Source: Pseudogracilibacillus auburnensis (GTDB lineage Bacteria; Bacillota; Bacilli; Bacillales; Amphibacillaceae). Taken from it: a DNA stretch of 64,000 nucleotides. The stretch's first letter is position 1. Every line of letters begins with the position of its first letter. This document shows, one piece after another, positions 50,156 through 59,038 of the stretch. The stretch covers positions 496,001 to 560,000 of the forward strand of contig NZ_QJJQ01000001.1 in assembly GCF_003201975.1 (NCBI RefSeq), in the 5' to 3' direction. Under the pieces are notes generated by a model. That model did not search any database. It had not been told where the DNA came from and saw nothing but the letters and a program-made list of their open reading frames with translations. A program made the translations under genes and the position numbers.

Positions 50156-51487
50156 TTGAAGAAGTATTTTCGCTTCGAAGAATTAGGTACAAATTATCGT
50201 ACAGAATTTATGGCAGGTATGACCACTTTTTTAGCGATGGCGTACATTTTATTCGTTAACCCTGCAACATTATCATTGGAAGGTGTTGATCTTCCTGCGG
50301 GGATTACGGGAATGGATAAGGGCGCTGTTTTTACAGCAACAGCAGTTGCAGCGGCAGTTGGTACCTTATTAATGGGGATTATTGCAAAATACCCAATAGG
50401 ACTAGCACCAGGAATGGGTCTAAACGCATTTTTTGCTTATACAGTTGTTTTAGGTTACGGTATTCCGTGGGAAACTGCATTATCTGGAGTGTTAGCATCT
50501 GGAATTATTTTTATTCTATTAACTTTAACTGGTTTACGAGAGAAAATTATTAATCTTATTCCAGGTAATTTGAAATTGGCAGTAGGTGCTGGTATTGGTT
50601 TTTTTATTGCCTTTCTCGGTTTTCAAAATGCTGGAATTATTGTTGGAAATGATGCAACATTAGTTGCTATTGGTGAACTAACTTCACCACACGTACTACT
50701 CGCAATCTTTGGTGTTGTTATATCTGTTATTTTACTTAGTTTAAATGTTCGTGGGGGCATTTTTTACGGGATGATTATTACATCAATCGTTGGAATGATT
50801 TTTGGTTTAATCCCGACACCTAAAGGAATTGGTGATATCGTAAGTTCCGTACCTAGTGTGGCACCAACATTTGGACAAGCATTCATTAATTTTGGTGATA
50901 TTTTTACATTGCAAATGTTAGTCGTTATTTTAACCTTTTTATTCGTTGACTTTTTTGATACGGCGGGTACACTCGTCGCGGTTGCAACACAAGCGGGTCT
51001 TATGAAAGAAGACAAGTTACCTCGTGCTGGTAAAGCATTATTTGCAGACTCTTCGGCAACTGTTGTTGGGGCAGTTGTTGGTACATCGACAACTACATCT
51101 TATGTTGAGTCAACTGCTGGTGTTGGAGTTGGTGGACGAACTGGGTTTGCATCGGTTGTTACGGCAGGATTTTTCTTACTTGCTTTATTTTTCTCACCAT
51201 TACTAGCAGTTATAACGGTGGAAGTAACAGCACCTGCCCTTATTATTGTCGGTGTTCTTATGGCAACGGCACTTAAAAGAATCGAGTGGGATAAATTTGA
51301 AATTGCAGTACCAGCCTTTTTAACGATTATCGCGATGCCACTTACGTATAGTATTGCGACTGGAATTGCTGTTGGATTTGTCTTTTATCCAATTACGATG
51401 ATGATGAAGGGAAGAATAAAAGAGGTACATTGGGTCATGTATGTCTTAGCCGCTGTCTTCATTCTTTATTTTATCTATTTGACTTAA
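50156..51487 (+). CDS. pbuG: Guanine/hypoxanthine permease (NCS2, AzgA-like)
   Basis: A 443-residue permease with about 12-14 helices. Start TTG after GAGGAGGAG. Family motifs NYRTEFMAGMTTFLAMAYILFVNPATLS, GLAPGMGLNAFFAYTVV, and GTSTTTSYVESTAGVGVGGRTGFASVVTA are present. It lies behind a guanine-type riboswitch, as pbuG does in B. subtilis, and upstream of the pur genes, so it supplies bases by salvage. Confidence 0.95.
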   Translation: MKKYFRFEELGTNYRTEFMAGMTTFLAMAYILFVNPATLSLEGVDLPAGITGMDKGAVFTATAVAAAVGTLLMGIIAKYPIGLAPGMGLNAFFAYTVVLGYGIPWETALSGVLASGIIFILLTLTGLREKIINLIPGNLKLAVGAGIGFFIAFLGFQNAGIIVGNDATLVAIGELTSPHVLLAIFGVVISVILLSLNVRGGIFYGMIITSIVGMIFGLIPTPKGIGDIVSSVPSVAPTFGQAFINFGDIFTLQMLVVILTFLFVDFFDTAGTLVAVATQAGLMKEDKLPRAGKALFADSSATVVGAVVGTSTTTSYVESTAGVGVGGRTGFASVVTAGFFLLALFFSPLLAVITVEVTAPALIIVGVLMATALKRIEWDKFEIAVPAFLTIIAMPLTYSIATGIAVGFVFYPITMMMKGRIKEVHWVMYVLAAVFILYFIYLT

Positions 51488-51522
51488 AAATTAAGAGGTC
51501 AAGAAACAAGTGTTTTGGTCAT

Positions 51523-51586
51523 AGAAAAATCCGAACTATATTCAAATTTCTTCCATTAGAATTTGTTTATTAGCTCGGATTTTTCT
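51523..51586 (+). terminator. Terminator after pbuG
   Basis: AGAAAAATCCGA / TCGGATTTTTCT, a perfect 12-bp stem with a 40-nt loop and TTTA after it. Confidence 0.75.
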
Positions 51587-51633
51587 TTTAGCTATTTTAT
51601 CTAACCCTTTGATGCTATTTAGAAATAAACCGC

Positions 51634-51930
51634 GCAGTAACTTCGAAATAGTGAATGTCCCATCGTATCTGAAACATCAATACACAATTTTATTCCACTA
51701 TTTTTATGGTTGTTTGGAGCAGAGAATCATTAACTCCTGGTACTGGGACTGCGATTACTCTCCCCACCGGAGAAAATTGCACTAGCACGTCCTGCGACTG
51801 CGATTACTCGTCGCAATAAACATTGTCATTCGGAGGATGAAACCGTACCTAGCGGTAAAGGACTGCCCGTAGTGGAAATTAATGTTGCTGTGACTATGTT
51901 TGTAGACAAAATATCAAATTAAGTTACTGC
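51634..51930. repeat. Interspersed repeat family B (B2), ends GCAGTAACTT
   Basis: Inverted ends GCAGTAACTT (51634-51643) and AAGTTACTGC (51921-51930) within longer related flanks (AAAC-N2-GCAGTAAC). The right end resembles the left end of the element in the pur operon (58544), sharing GCAGTAACTTA, CTAGTCACAGCAACG-like sequence. Inside is the 31-bp block shared with 40442-40472. Confidence 0.75.
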
Positions 51931-52006
51931 AAAGTTTATATCAACTACATTAAGAAACAACCGTTGAAAAGGTAACATTCTGGATTTCCTATTTGATCGT
52001 TTCGTG

Positions 52007-52029
52007 TGGGACACATTAATTATGTCCCA
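52007..52029 (-). other. Hairpin across the stop codon of the MFS gene
   Basis: TGGGACA-N9-TGTCCCA includes the minus-strand stop codon. No T-run follows, so it may stabilise the transcript end rather than terminate. Confidence 0.4.
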
Positions 52030-53201
52030 GCTGTTTTTACTTTTACTTCTAACCGTTTCATCCAAATTTGATACCCGACTAAACAGAAGATACCGAGCAG
52101 TGTAAATAATCCCATACCAAGATACATAATTTGTCCACCAAAAGCTTCAATCATTTTTCCGCCTGCCATTGATCCGATAATACCCGATACACCGAACATG
52201 ACTGAATAAAAAATGAGATGCCCTGTCGATTGTAATAAATTTGGAATTAGTTTTGTGACGTAATCAAAAGCAGCAATATAAAATATTCCGAATGTAACTC
52301 CATGTAAAACCTGAAAAGAGATAATAAAATAAGGGCTTGGTGCCATACCGTAAATAAACCAACGTATACAGTATAAAATGCTAGCAATAATGACAAAAGT
52401 GATCGGACTATATTTTCGGAACCAAAGACCTGCAAATGCAAAGACTGCTGCCTCACTAATAACTCCAACAAACCAGGCAATTCCAACAAGCCCCTCACTT
52501 CCACCTACTTCTGTTATGTAGATACCGATAAAACTATCGTTCGCACGATGAGTAATCGTAATAAACATCATAAAAAGTAAAAAGAATATAAATGGTTTGT
52601 TTTTTAACAACATACTAATATCTGCTAAGTTCACTGGTGTAGATTCTTCTTCACTTTTTACATCCGAAATCGTAAAAGCAATAATAAGTAATATAGTCCC
52701 GATGATGACATATGGCCAGACGATAACTTGAATGCCGAACTTTGTTAAGATTTCGCCAACGACTAAGGAAGAAAAGGCAAAACCAACAGAACCCCACATT
52801 CTAATCGAACCGAATGAAATTTTTAATTGTTGTGCCTGTCTTTGTGCTAAACTATCGCTTAAAGCTCCAACAGGAGAAGAAAAAAAGAAAAAGAGAGCAC
52901 CTAAAATTAATATCGTTAGTAAGCTATCCATTTGAAAAAAGATGACACTAATGATTAACATACCAATCGTCGATAAAATAAGCATCCGTTTCACTGTTTT
53001 ATATTTATCACTTAAATAACCCCAAAAAGGCTGTGAAATAATCGAAGCAAAAGGACCGATCGCTAATACCCAGCCGATCTCTGTTCCTGTTAATCCTTTA
53101 AACTTTAAATATAACGGTAAAAAACTAATAATAATTGTGTTTGTTGCATGAAAATGAAAAATAAGCAACTTTAAAGAGGTTAACGATTCTTTTTTAACCA
53201 A
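52020..53201 (-). CDS. MFS transporter, sugar/nucleoside-type (YwbF-like)
   Basis: A 393-residue, 12-helix transporter starting at TTG after AGGAGG. The pattern LLIFHFHATNTIIISFLPLYLKFKGLTGTEIGWVLAIGPFASIISQPFWGYLSDKY fits the MFS_1-like/LacY-related branch that includes YwbF. It sits between pbuG and the pur operon on the opposite strand; a substrate cannot be deduced. Confidence 0.85.
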   Translation of the reverse strand: MVKKESLTSLKLLIFHFHATNTIIISFLPLYLKFKGLTGTEIGWVLAIGPFASIISQPFWGYLSDKYKTVKRMLILSTIGMLIISVIFFQMDSLLTILILGALFFFFSSPVGALSDSLAQRQAQQLKISFGSIRMWGSVGFAFSSLVVGEILTKFGIQVIVWPYVIIGTILLIIAFTISDVKSEEESTPVNLADISMLLKNKPFIFFLLFMMFITITHRANDSFIGIYITEVGGSEGLVGIAWFVGVISEAAVFAFAGLWFRKYSPITFVIIASILYCIRWFIYGMAPSPYFIISFQVLHGVTFGIFYIAAFDYVTKLIPNLLQSTGHLIFYSVMFGVSGIIGSMAGGKMIEAFGGQIMYLGMGLFTLLGIFCLVGYQIWMKRLEVKVKTAGT

Positions 53202-53318
53202 ATAACAATCCTCCTATATGTAATTAATCAATAATATTTGCTAGAATGAATGTAGTAAAATATGGTTAGAGCATTTAATATGATATTAACTATAACATAT
53301 TATGAAGGAGAGTTTCTC

Positions 53319-54026
53319 ATGAATGTACCGTTTATAAAAGAACTCCGAACGGGTAAGGTAAAACAACTAGGAAAAAAACACGCCAAAGAACCGATGGATC
53401 GACCATGGGAAACGGGAATGTTTAAAGAAAAAAGAGAAGGAAAATGGTGGCTGCAAAAAACTGGTTTAGTGGAAGATGAAGTAGCCGATACGAAAATACA
53501 TGGTGGTCCTGAAAAAGCTTTATTTGCTTATCCGTTGCAGCATTATACGTACTGGAAGAACGATTTAAACATGGAAATCGATGCTGGTGCAATGGGAGAA
53601 AACCTAGTCATAACAGAGGCAAATGAATTTTCTATGTTTATAGGAGATACATATCAATTTGGTGAGGCGATTATTCAAGTTTCACAACCACGCCAACCTT
53701 GCTGGAAACCCGCGCGCCGATTTAATGTATTAGATTTTGCTTTACGGATTCAAAACAGTGGGCTTACAGGATGGTATTATCGAGTCTTAAAAGAAGGATA
53801 TGTAGAAGCGGGAACAGAACTAACATTACTAGAAAGACCATTTCCACAGTGGTCAATTGCTGCTTGTAATGAAGTGATGCATATTCACAAAGCGGATCTA
53901 GCTGCGGCATATGATTTAGCATCTTGTGAGCTGCTTGCAGAAAACTGGAAACGAACTTTACATAAAAGATTACGAGGGCAAGAATCATCTTTGGAAAAGC
54001 GTATATACGGGGCAAATAAAGAGTAG
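53319..54026 (+). CDS. MOSC domain protein (YiiM-like)
   Basis: A 235-residue protein. The MOSC hallmarks TKIHGGPEKALFAYPLQHYTYW, GENLVITEA and QPRQPCWKPARRF (with the cofactor-binding Cys) are clear. YiiM proteins reduce N-hydroxylated purine bases such as 6-hydroxylaminopurine with a molybdenum cofactor. ATG at 53319 follows GAAGGAGAG; the frame opens at 53262. Placement next to purine genes agrees with this role but is not proof. Confidence 0.9.
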   Translation: MNVPFIKELRTGKVKQLGKKHAKEPMDRPWETGMFKEKREGKWWLQKTGLVEDEVADTKIHGGPEKALFAYPLQHYTYWKNDLNMEIDAGAMGENLVITEANEFSMFIGDTYQFGEAIIQVSQPRQPCWKPARRFNVLDFALRIQNSGLTGWYYRVLKEGYVEAGTELTLLERPFPQWSIAACNEVMHIHKADLAAAYDLASCELLAENWKRTLHKRLRGQESSLEKRIYGANKE

Positions 54027-54069
54027 TTTTTCATCTTCTCACATCGTTTGATGATTTTACGTTGAATAG

Positions 54070-54311
54070 GATGTTCAAAAAGTCCAACAAAAAGGACGCG
54101 TCGAATTTCTGCGTTGGCAGTTAAGAAAGGATACATCCTTGCTTAACTGCCTAAGTACAACTAAGGCAGTCGCAGTAAAGGCGTAGCAAAAGCCAAGTTT
54201 TCTAAGCTTGCTTTTTTAGGTACTCACGTATGTAAAAGCATACGCTTGTTCCTCAAAGCTGTGCCGCCTGGAACTTCTTGATCCTTTTTATCGGCCTTTT
54301 TGCATACTCAC
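54070..54311. repeat. MITE-like repeat family A, copy with clean 8-bp duplication (A4)
   Basis: Begins GATGTTCAAAAAG and ends CTTTTTGCATACTCAC. TTGAATAG occurs directly on both sides (54062-54069 and 54312-54319), a clear target-site duplication that shows movement by transposition. It contains the internal cassette. It lies between the MOSC gene and yebE, ending only about 25 bp before the yebE start codon. Confidence 0.85.
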
Positions 54312-54335
54312 TTGAATAGAGTTGGAGGGAGCGTT

Positions 54336-55034
54336 TTGTTAACGAATGCGTACGCTATTGTTATTATTATTTTAGTTATTAATATTGTCTATGTTTCATT
54401 TTCGACGATAAGGATGATATTGACGTTAAAAGGCCGTCGTTATTTAGCCGCTGTTGTCAGTACGGCTGAAGTGGTCGTCTATATTTTAGGATTAAGCATC
54501 GTGTTAGATAATTTAGACGGCATTCAAAATATAATTGCTTATGCGGTTGGATTTGCACTCGGTATTATTACCGGGTCAATTATCGAAGAAAGACTTGCAC
54601 TAGGGTACATCACTGTGAATGTTATCTCGTCTAATCCGACATTAAATTTTACAGAGCGACTTCGTGAAGAAGGCTTTGGTGTTACAAGTTGGACATCATC
54701 TGGAATGGATGGCGATAGACTATCCATGCAAATCTTAACACCGCGGAAGCAGGAAGTACGTCTCTATCAAATAATTACTGAAATAGATCCACGCGCATTT
54801 ATGGTTGCCTATGAGCCGAAACATATTCAAGGTGGATTCTGGGTGAAACAAGTGAGAAGAGGAAAATTGTTTAAAAACGGTAAAGCAAAAGACCAAGTAT
54901 TAAAAGACATTGTTCCAACAGAAAAAATTATGGAAGATGATGAAGTAGTAGAAGAAATCATTGATGATCAAATACCAATCAATCCTAATATGAAGCCACG
55001 AACCCAAAAGCCGAACGTTAGACCAAAATTGTAA
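54336..55034 (+). CDS. yebE: UPF0316/DUF2179 membrane protein YebE
   Basis: A 232-residue protein with three N-terminal helices and a cytoplasmic DUF2179 domain ([61 protein letters not shown]). TTG at 54336 follows GGAGGGAG. In B. subtilis yebE also lies just upstream of purE, so gene order is conserved. Function unknown. A C-terminal acidic and then proline/basic tail ([13 protein letters not shown]) is present. Confidence 0.85.
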   Translation: MLTNAYAIVIIILVINIVYVSFSTIRMILTLKGRRYLAAVVSTAEVVVYILGLSIVLDNLDGIQNIIAYAVGFALGIITGSIIEERLALGYITVNVISSNPTLNFTERLREEGFGVTSWTSSGMDGDRLSMQILTPRKQEVRLYQIITEIDPRAFMVAYEPKHIQGGFWVKQVRRGKLFKNGKAKDQVLKDIVPTEKIMEDDEVVEEIIDDQIPINPNMKPRTQKPNVRPKL

Positions 55035-55037
55035 TAA

Positions 55038-55083
55038 AATGTTCGATATTTAATTGACGAATAAAATAGCAGTTTGTTATACT
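55038..55083 (+). promoter_or_regulatory. purE promoter with PurR box
   Basis: TTGACG (55054-55059), 18 bp, TATACT (55078-55083). AATGTTCGATATT (55038-55050), read on the minus strand as AATATCGAACATT, matches the Bacillus PurBox AWWWCCGAACWWT at all but one base. So PurR repression and the riboswitch both act here. Confidence 0.65.
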
Positions 55084-55122
55084 AAACATGTTGAAAAAGG
55101 TTGAAAATAAGAATAAATAAAG

Positions 55123-55190
55123 CCCCATATAATTTTGAGAATATGGCTCGGAAGTTTCTACGTTGCACCGTAAATGCTACGACTATGGGG
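55123..55190 (+). ncRNA. Purine (guanine-type) riboswitch of the pur operon
   Basis: P1 CCCCATA / TATGGGG encloses TATAATTTTGAGAATATGG, GTTTCTACG and GTAAATGCTACGAC, almost identical to the B. subtilis pur and xpt aptamers. The ligand-pairing base is C at 55183, so guanine or hypoxanthine. Confidence 0.95.
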
Positions 55191-55245
55191 GAGGATGATG
55201 TGGTCAAATGCGAAAAAAGTATATGTTCACCATATTTAGAATGCA

Positions 55246-55295
55246 AGTCTATTCATCTTCTCCTTAGTTTAAAGGAGTAGAATAGACTTTTTTTA
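55246..55295 (+). terminator. Riboswitch terminator before purE
   Basis: AGTCTATTC / GAATAGACT with an inner CTCCTT / AAAGGAG stem, followed by TTTTTTT. Formed when ligand is bound. Confidence 0.85.
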
Positions 55296-55392
55296 CTTTT
55301 TACAGGGAACATCATAGGTTCTATCTTAATCAGCTAAATGACTATTTACTGGTTTTGCCGATCTGTAAACTTGTACAATGATGTGTTAAACT

Positions 55393-55542
55393 GGCGAATG
55401 TTCGCTATAATGTGGCGAATCTTTCCATTTATATGGCGCATCTTTGGAGTTATATGGCGGGTGTTCACGTTTATATGGCGCATCTCAAGATTAATATGGC
55501 GAAGTTCACTTTTATACGGCGAATGTCCCCATATTTCTATGG
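55393..55542. repeat. Tandem array, seven 21-bp units, core GGCGAAT/GGCGCAT
   Basis: Units begin GGCG at 55393, 55414, 55435, 55456, 55477, 55498 and 55518, so 21 bp apart with the last pitch 20. Unit ends are TTTATAT-like. It lies in the leader between the riboswitch terminator and purE. Since 21 is a multiple of three, one frame stays open and reads repeats of WRIF-type heptads; no ribosome site or family supports translation. Confidence 0.85.
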
Positions 55543-55597
55543 TTTGTGGAAAGCTATAAATTAGTTATCTAATCAAAGGAAATGGAGTGTGTTAAAT

Positions 55598-56089
55598 ATG
55601 GCGAAAGTTGGCATTATAATGGGGAGTATCTCTGATTGGGAAACGATGAAACATGCTTGTGATATTTTAGACGAAATGAACATTCCGTACGAAAAAGAAG
55701 TAGTTTCTGCACATCGTACGCCTGATGACATGTTTCACTATGCAAAAACGGCTGAAAAACGTGGTCTTCAAGTGATTATTGCTGGAGCTGGAGGTGCGGC
55801 TCATTTACCAGGAATGGTAGCTTCCCAAACGACATTACCAGTGATAGGGGTTCCCGTGCAGACGAAAGCATTAGGTGGAATGGATTCCCTTCTTTCGATC
55901 GTGCAAATGCCAGGAGGAGTACCGACTGCAACGATGGCAATTGGCAAAGCAGGCGCAACAAATGCAGGACTTTTTGCGACACAAATCATCGGCTTATTTG
56001 ATACGACGACGAAAATCAAACTGGATAATTATCGTAAAAAAATGAAAGAAAACGTCAATGAAATGAGGGACGACCTTGCAAGCAAATAA
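55598..56089 (+). CDS. purE: N5-carboxyaminoimidazole ribonucleotide mutase
   Basis: A 163-residue class I Pur[36 protein letters not shown] and [11 protein letters not shown] are the substrate-binding loops with the essential Ser, Asp and His. It moves the carboxyl group of N5-CAIR to C4, giving CAIR. ATG at 55598 follows GGAGTG. It overlaps purK. Confidence 0.96.
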   Translation: MAKVGIIMGSISDWETMKHACDILDEMNIPYEKEVVSAHRTPDDMFHYAKTAEKRGLQVIIAGAGGAAHLPGMVASQTTLPVIGVPVQTKALGGMDSLLSIVQMPGGVPTATMAIGKAGATNAGLFATQIIGLFDTTTKIKLDNYRKKMKENVNEMRDDLASK

Positions 56090-57221
56090 AGAAATGTTAC
56101 AAAAAATAGTACCACCAGAAACGATCGGAATTATTGGTGGTGGGCAGCTTGGCCGTATGATGGCAATTGCAGCAAAATATATGGGTTATCAAGTGATTGT
56201 GTTAGATCCGACTCCGAATTGTCCGACTGCACAAGTAGCTGATGGCCAAATCGTTGCAGCTTATGATGATATGGATGCAATAAAAAAATTAACGGAAAAA
56301 AGCGATGTTATTACGTATGAATTCGAAAATGTTGACTTGGAAGCTGCTACATTTATTGAAAAAGCAAGTAAACTACCTCAAGGTGCTTATGCACTTGAAG
56401 TAACGCAAAATCGTGAAAAAGAAAAAAGTATTATAAAAGAAGCGGGATTACCAATTCCGAGTTTTGCCATTGTTCATAATAGGGAGGAATGTGCGCAAGC
56501 TTTGCAAAACTTCCATCTTCCAGCAGTCATTAAAACGTGTCAAGGTGGCTATGACGGAAAAGGACAATTAAAAATAGAATCAGAAAAAGATATGAAGGCG
56601 GCAGTAGAATTTGCAAACCCTGGTGGTACATTTATTATCGAACAATGGGTTCCATTCGATAGAGAAATTTCGGTTATTTTTACGAGAAGCCAAACAGGAG
56701 AAATCGCCTTTTTCCCGTTAGCAGAAAATGACCATAAAGATCATATTTTATATGAAACAATTGCTCCTGCTCGGGTATCAACTGAGGTGAAAAGGAAGGC
56801 AATAGAAGCGGCAACGATCCTTGCTGAAAAAATAAATATCGTTGGTACATTTGCCATTGAAATGTTCGTAAAAGGGGAGGATATTTTTATTAATGAAATG
56901 GCCCCAAGACCACATAATTCCGGTCATTATACAATAGAGGCTTGCAATGTATCACAGTTTTATCAACATATTCGCGCCATTTGTGGGCTACCACTTCAAG
57001 AAGTGGAACAGTTTCAAGCAGCAATCATGATGAATGTGCTCGGTGAAGATATGCCAAAAGCAATTCGCGCATTATCAACGATTCCTGAAGCTTTTGTTCA
57101 CTTATATGGAAAAGCAGAAGCGAAAGAAAAACGAAAAATGGGTCATGTCACATTTATCGGAGACGACTTTCAAGCAGTCGAGAAGTTAAAACAGGCATAT
57201 GAGGGGGATATATATGATTGA
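56076..57221 (+). CDS. purK: N5-carboxyaminoimidazole ribonucleotide synthase
   Basis: A 381-residue ATP-grasp enzyme. [29 protein letters not shown] at the start and [36 protein letters not shown] at the C-terminal third are typical. It carboxylates AIR with bicarbonate and ATP. TTG at 56076 is the likely start after GAGGG, inside the end of purE. Confidence 0.95.
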   Translation: MQANKEMLQKIVPPETIGIIGGGQLGRMMAIAAKYMGYQVIVLDPTPNCPTAQVADGQIVAAYDDMDAIKKLTEKSDVITYEFENVDLEAATFIEKASKLPQGAYALEVTQNREKEKSIIKEAGLPIPSFAIVHNREECAQALQNFHLPAVIKTCQGGYDGKGQLKIESEKDMKAAVEFANPGGTFIIEQWVPFDREISVIFTRSQTGEIAFFPLAENDHKDHILYETIAPARVSTEVKRKAIEAATILAEKINIVGTFAIEMFVKGEDIFINEMAPRPHNSGHYTIEACNVSQFYQHIRAICGLPLQEVEQFQAAIMMNVLGEDMPKAIRALSTIPEAFVHLYGKAEAKEKRKMGHVTFIGDDFQAVEKLKQAYEGDIYD

Positions 57222-58512
57222 ACGATATACTCGCGAAGAAATGGGTGCAATTTGGACGGAGAAAAATAAATACAATGCATGGCTTGAGGTGGAAATATTA
57301 GCATGTGAAGCTTGGGCTGAACTTGGCGTGATACCAAAAAAAGATGTCCAAGCAATTCGAAAAAATGCCGCTTTCTCGGTCGATCGTATTGATGAAATTG
57401 AACAAGAGACGCGCCATGATGTCGTTGCATTTACTCGTTCAGTTTCCGAGTCCCTTGGAGAAGAAAGAAAATGGGTTCATTATGGATTAACGTCCACAGA
57501 TGTGGTTGATACAGCATTATCTTATCTTTTAAAACAGGCGAACGATATTATCCGAAAAGATTTAGAAAACTTTATTGATATATTAAAGCAAAAAGCAATC
57601 GAGCATAGGCATACTGTCATGATGGGACGTACACATGGAGTGCATGCAGAACCAACGACATTTGGATTAAAAATCGCCCTTTGGTACGAGGAGATGAAAC
57701 GGAATTTAGAACGATTCAATGAAGCGGCAAACCGTGTAGAATTCGGTAAGTTGTCTGGTGCGGTTGGTACTTATGCAAATATCGACCCGTTTGTAGAGAA
57801 ATATGTTTGTGAAAACCTAAGTCTATCTCCTGCACCATTATCGACACAAACATTGCAACGTGATCGCCATGCAGCTTATATGTCTGTTCTTGCATTAATC
57901 GCAACGTCCATTGAAAAATTTGCAACAGAAATCCGTGGACTGCAAAAAACAGAAACTCGTGAGGTAGAAGAGTTTTTCCGAAAAGGGCAAACAGGCTCAT
58001 CGGCTATGCCTCATAAGCGAAATCCAATCGCCTCAGAAAATATGAGTGGAATGGCACGTGTTATTCGTGGTTATATGGTCACGGCTTATGAAAATGTTTC
58101 ATTATGGCATGAACGTGATATTTCTCATTCATCTGCTGAAAGAATTATTTTACCAGATGCAACGATCGCGCTAAATTATATGTTGAATCGTTTTATGAAT
58201 GTTGTGAAAAATTTAACTGTTTTTCCAGAAAATATGAAGCGTAATATAGATAAAACATATGGTGTTATTTTTTCACAACGTGTCTTACTTGCCTTAATCG
58301 AAAAAGGATTATCTAGGGAGGATGCATACAATATCGTTCAACCACTGGCAATGGAGGCTTGGGAGACAGAAACACATTTTAAACAATTATTGGAACAAAA
58401 TAAACTTGTCGCGGAAAATTTGACTGAAGCTGAACTAGAAGATTGCTTTGACTATACGTACCACCTGAAAAATGTTGATGTAATTTTTGAACGATTAGGA
58501 TTACAAGGATAA
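57214..58512 (+). CDS. purB: Adenylosuccinate lyase
   Basis: A 432-residue enzyme of the fumarase superfamily. The signature [10 protein letters not shown] and the catalytic His segments [14 protein letters not shown] and [11 protein letters not shown] are present. It cleaves SAICAR to AICAR and adenylosuccinate to AMP. ATG 57214 overlaps the end of purK. Its SAICAR role depends on PurC, whose gene would normally follow but is absent here. Confidence 0.96.
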   Translation: MIERYTREEMGAIWTEKNKYNAWLEVEILACEAWAELGVIPKKDVQAIRKNAAFSVDRIDEIEQETRHDVVAFTRSVSESLGEERKWVHYGLTSTDVVDTALSYLLKQANDIIRKDLENFIDILKQKAIEHRHTVMMGRTHGVHAEPTTFGLKIALWYEEMKRNLERFNEAANRVEFGKLSGAVGTYANIDPFVEKYVCENLSLSPAPLSTQTLQRDRHAAYMSVLALIATSIEKFATEIRGLQKTETREVEEFFRKGQTGSSAMPHKRNPIASENMSGMARVIRGYMVTAYENVSLWHERDISHSSAERIILPDATIALNYMLNRFMNVVKNLTVFPENMKRNIDKTYGVIFSQRVLLALIEKGLSREDAYNIVQPLAMEAWETETHFKQLLEQNKLVAENLTEAELEDCFDYTYHLKNVDVIFERLGLQG

Positions 58513-58543
58513 TAAAATGTTTTCCTTATGCGCATTCGAACGA

Positions 58544-58957
58544 AACTGTGCAGTAACTTAGTTTAATTTTCATCGACAAACCTAGTCACAGCAACGTTGA
58601 TTTGCGCTTCGGACAGTCGCTTTCCGCGGGCAACCCTCAACTTCCTCGGAAGCAAAGTGCGCTTCCTGTGGGATTTTCGGTTGTTGCTTTTCCCGCAGGA
58701 GTCTACTGTCCTACGCTCCAATCAACTGTACGTAAGGTGAATGATAATTATTTTATTACACCCATAAACAAATAACAGTAATGATTGACTACACCCACCT
58801 TAGCGAAGGAAATGCACGGAGACTCCTGTGGGAGGACAGGCCTAGATGAGACCCCACAACGAGCAAAGCGAGTGAGGAGGCTCATCAGCCGCCCACGGAA
58901 AGCGGAGTGCATTTCCGTAGCGATAGGATTTTCACCACTAAATGTTACTGCTTAGTT
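58544..58957. repeat. Interspersed repeat family B (B1) in place of purC-purS-purQ
   Basis: Ends AACT-N2-GCAGTAACTT and its complement (GTTACTGCTTAGTTT). It holds two different GC-rich hairpin modules: CGCTTTCCGCGGGCAACC ... CCCGCAGGAGTCTACTG, and GGAAATGCACGGAGAC ... CCACGGAAAGCGGAGTGC. The interval 58513-59038 has no coding remnant of purC, purS or purQ. The two modules could be halves of two separate elements joined by recombination. Confidence 0.8.
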
Positions 58958-59038
58958 TATAGATATTGTAGGGGAAGATAAATTGTTAATTGAACACGGT
59001 TGTGAACATCATTTTTTACGATAAAGGAGAAGAACAAG

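Noticed and set aside
55393-55542. CRISPR array
   Set aside because: Units of 20-21 bp with a 7-8 bp core and no constant repeat of 24 bp or more; no cas genes in the window.
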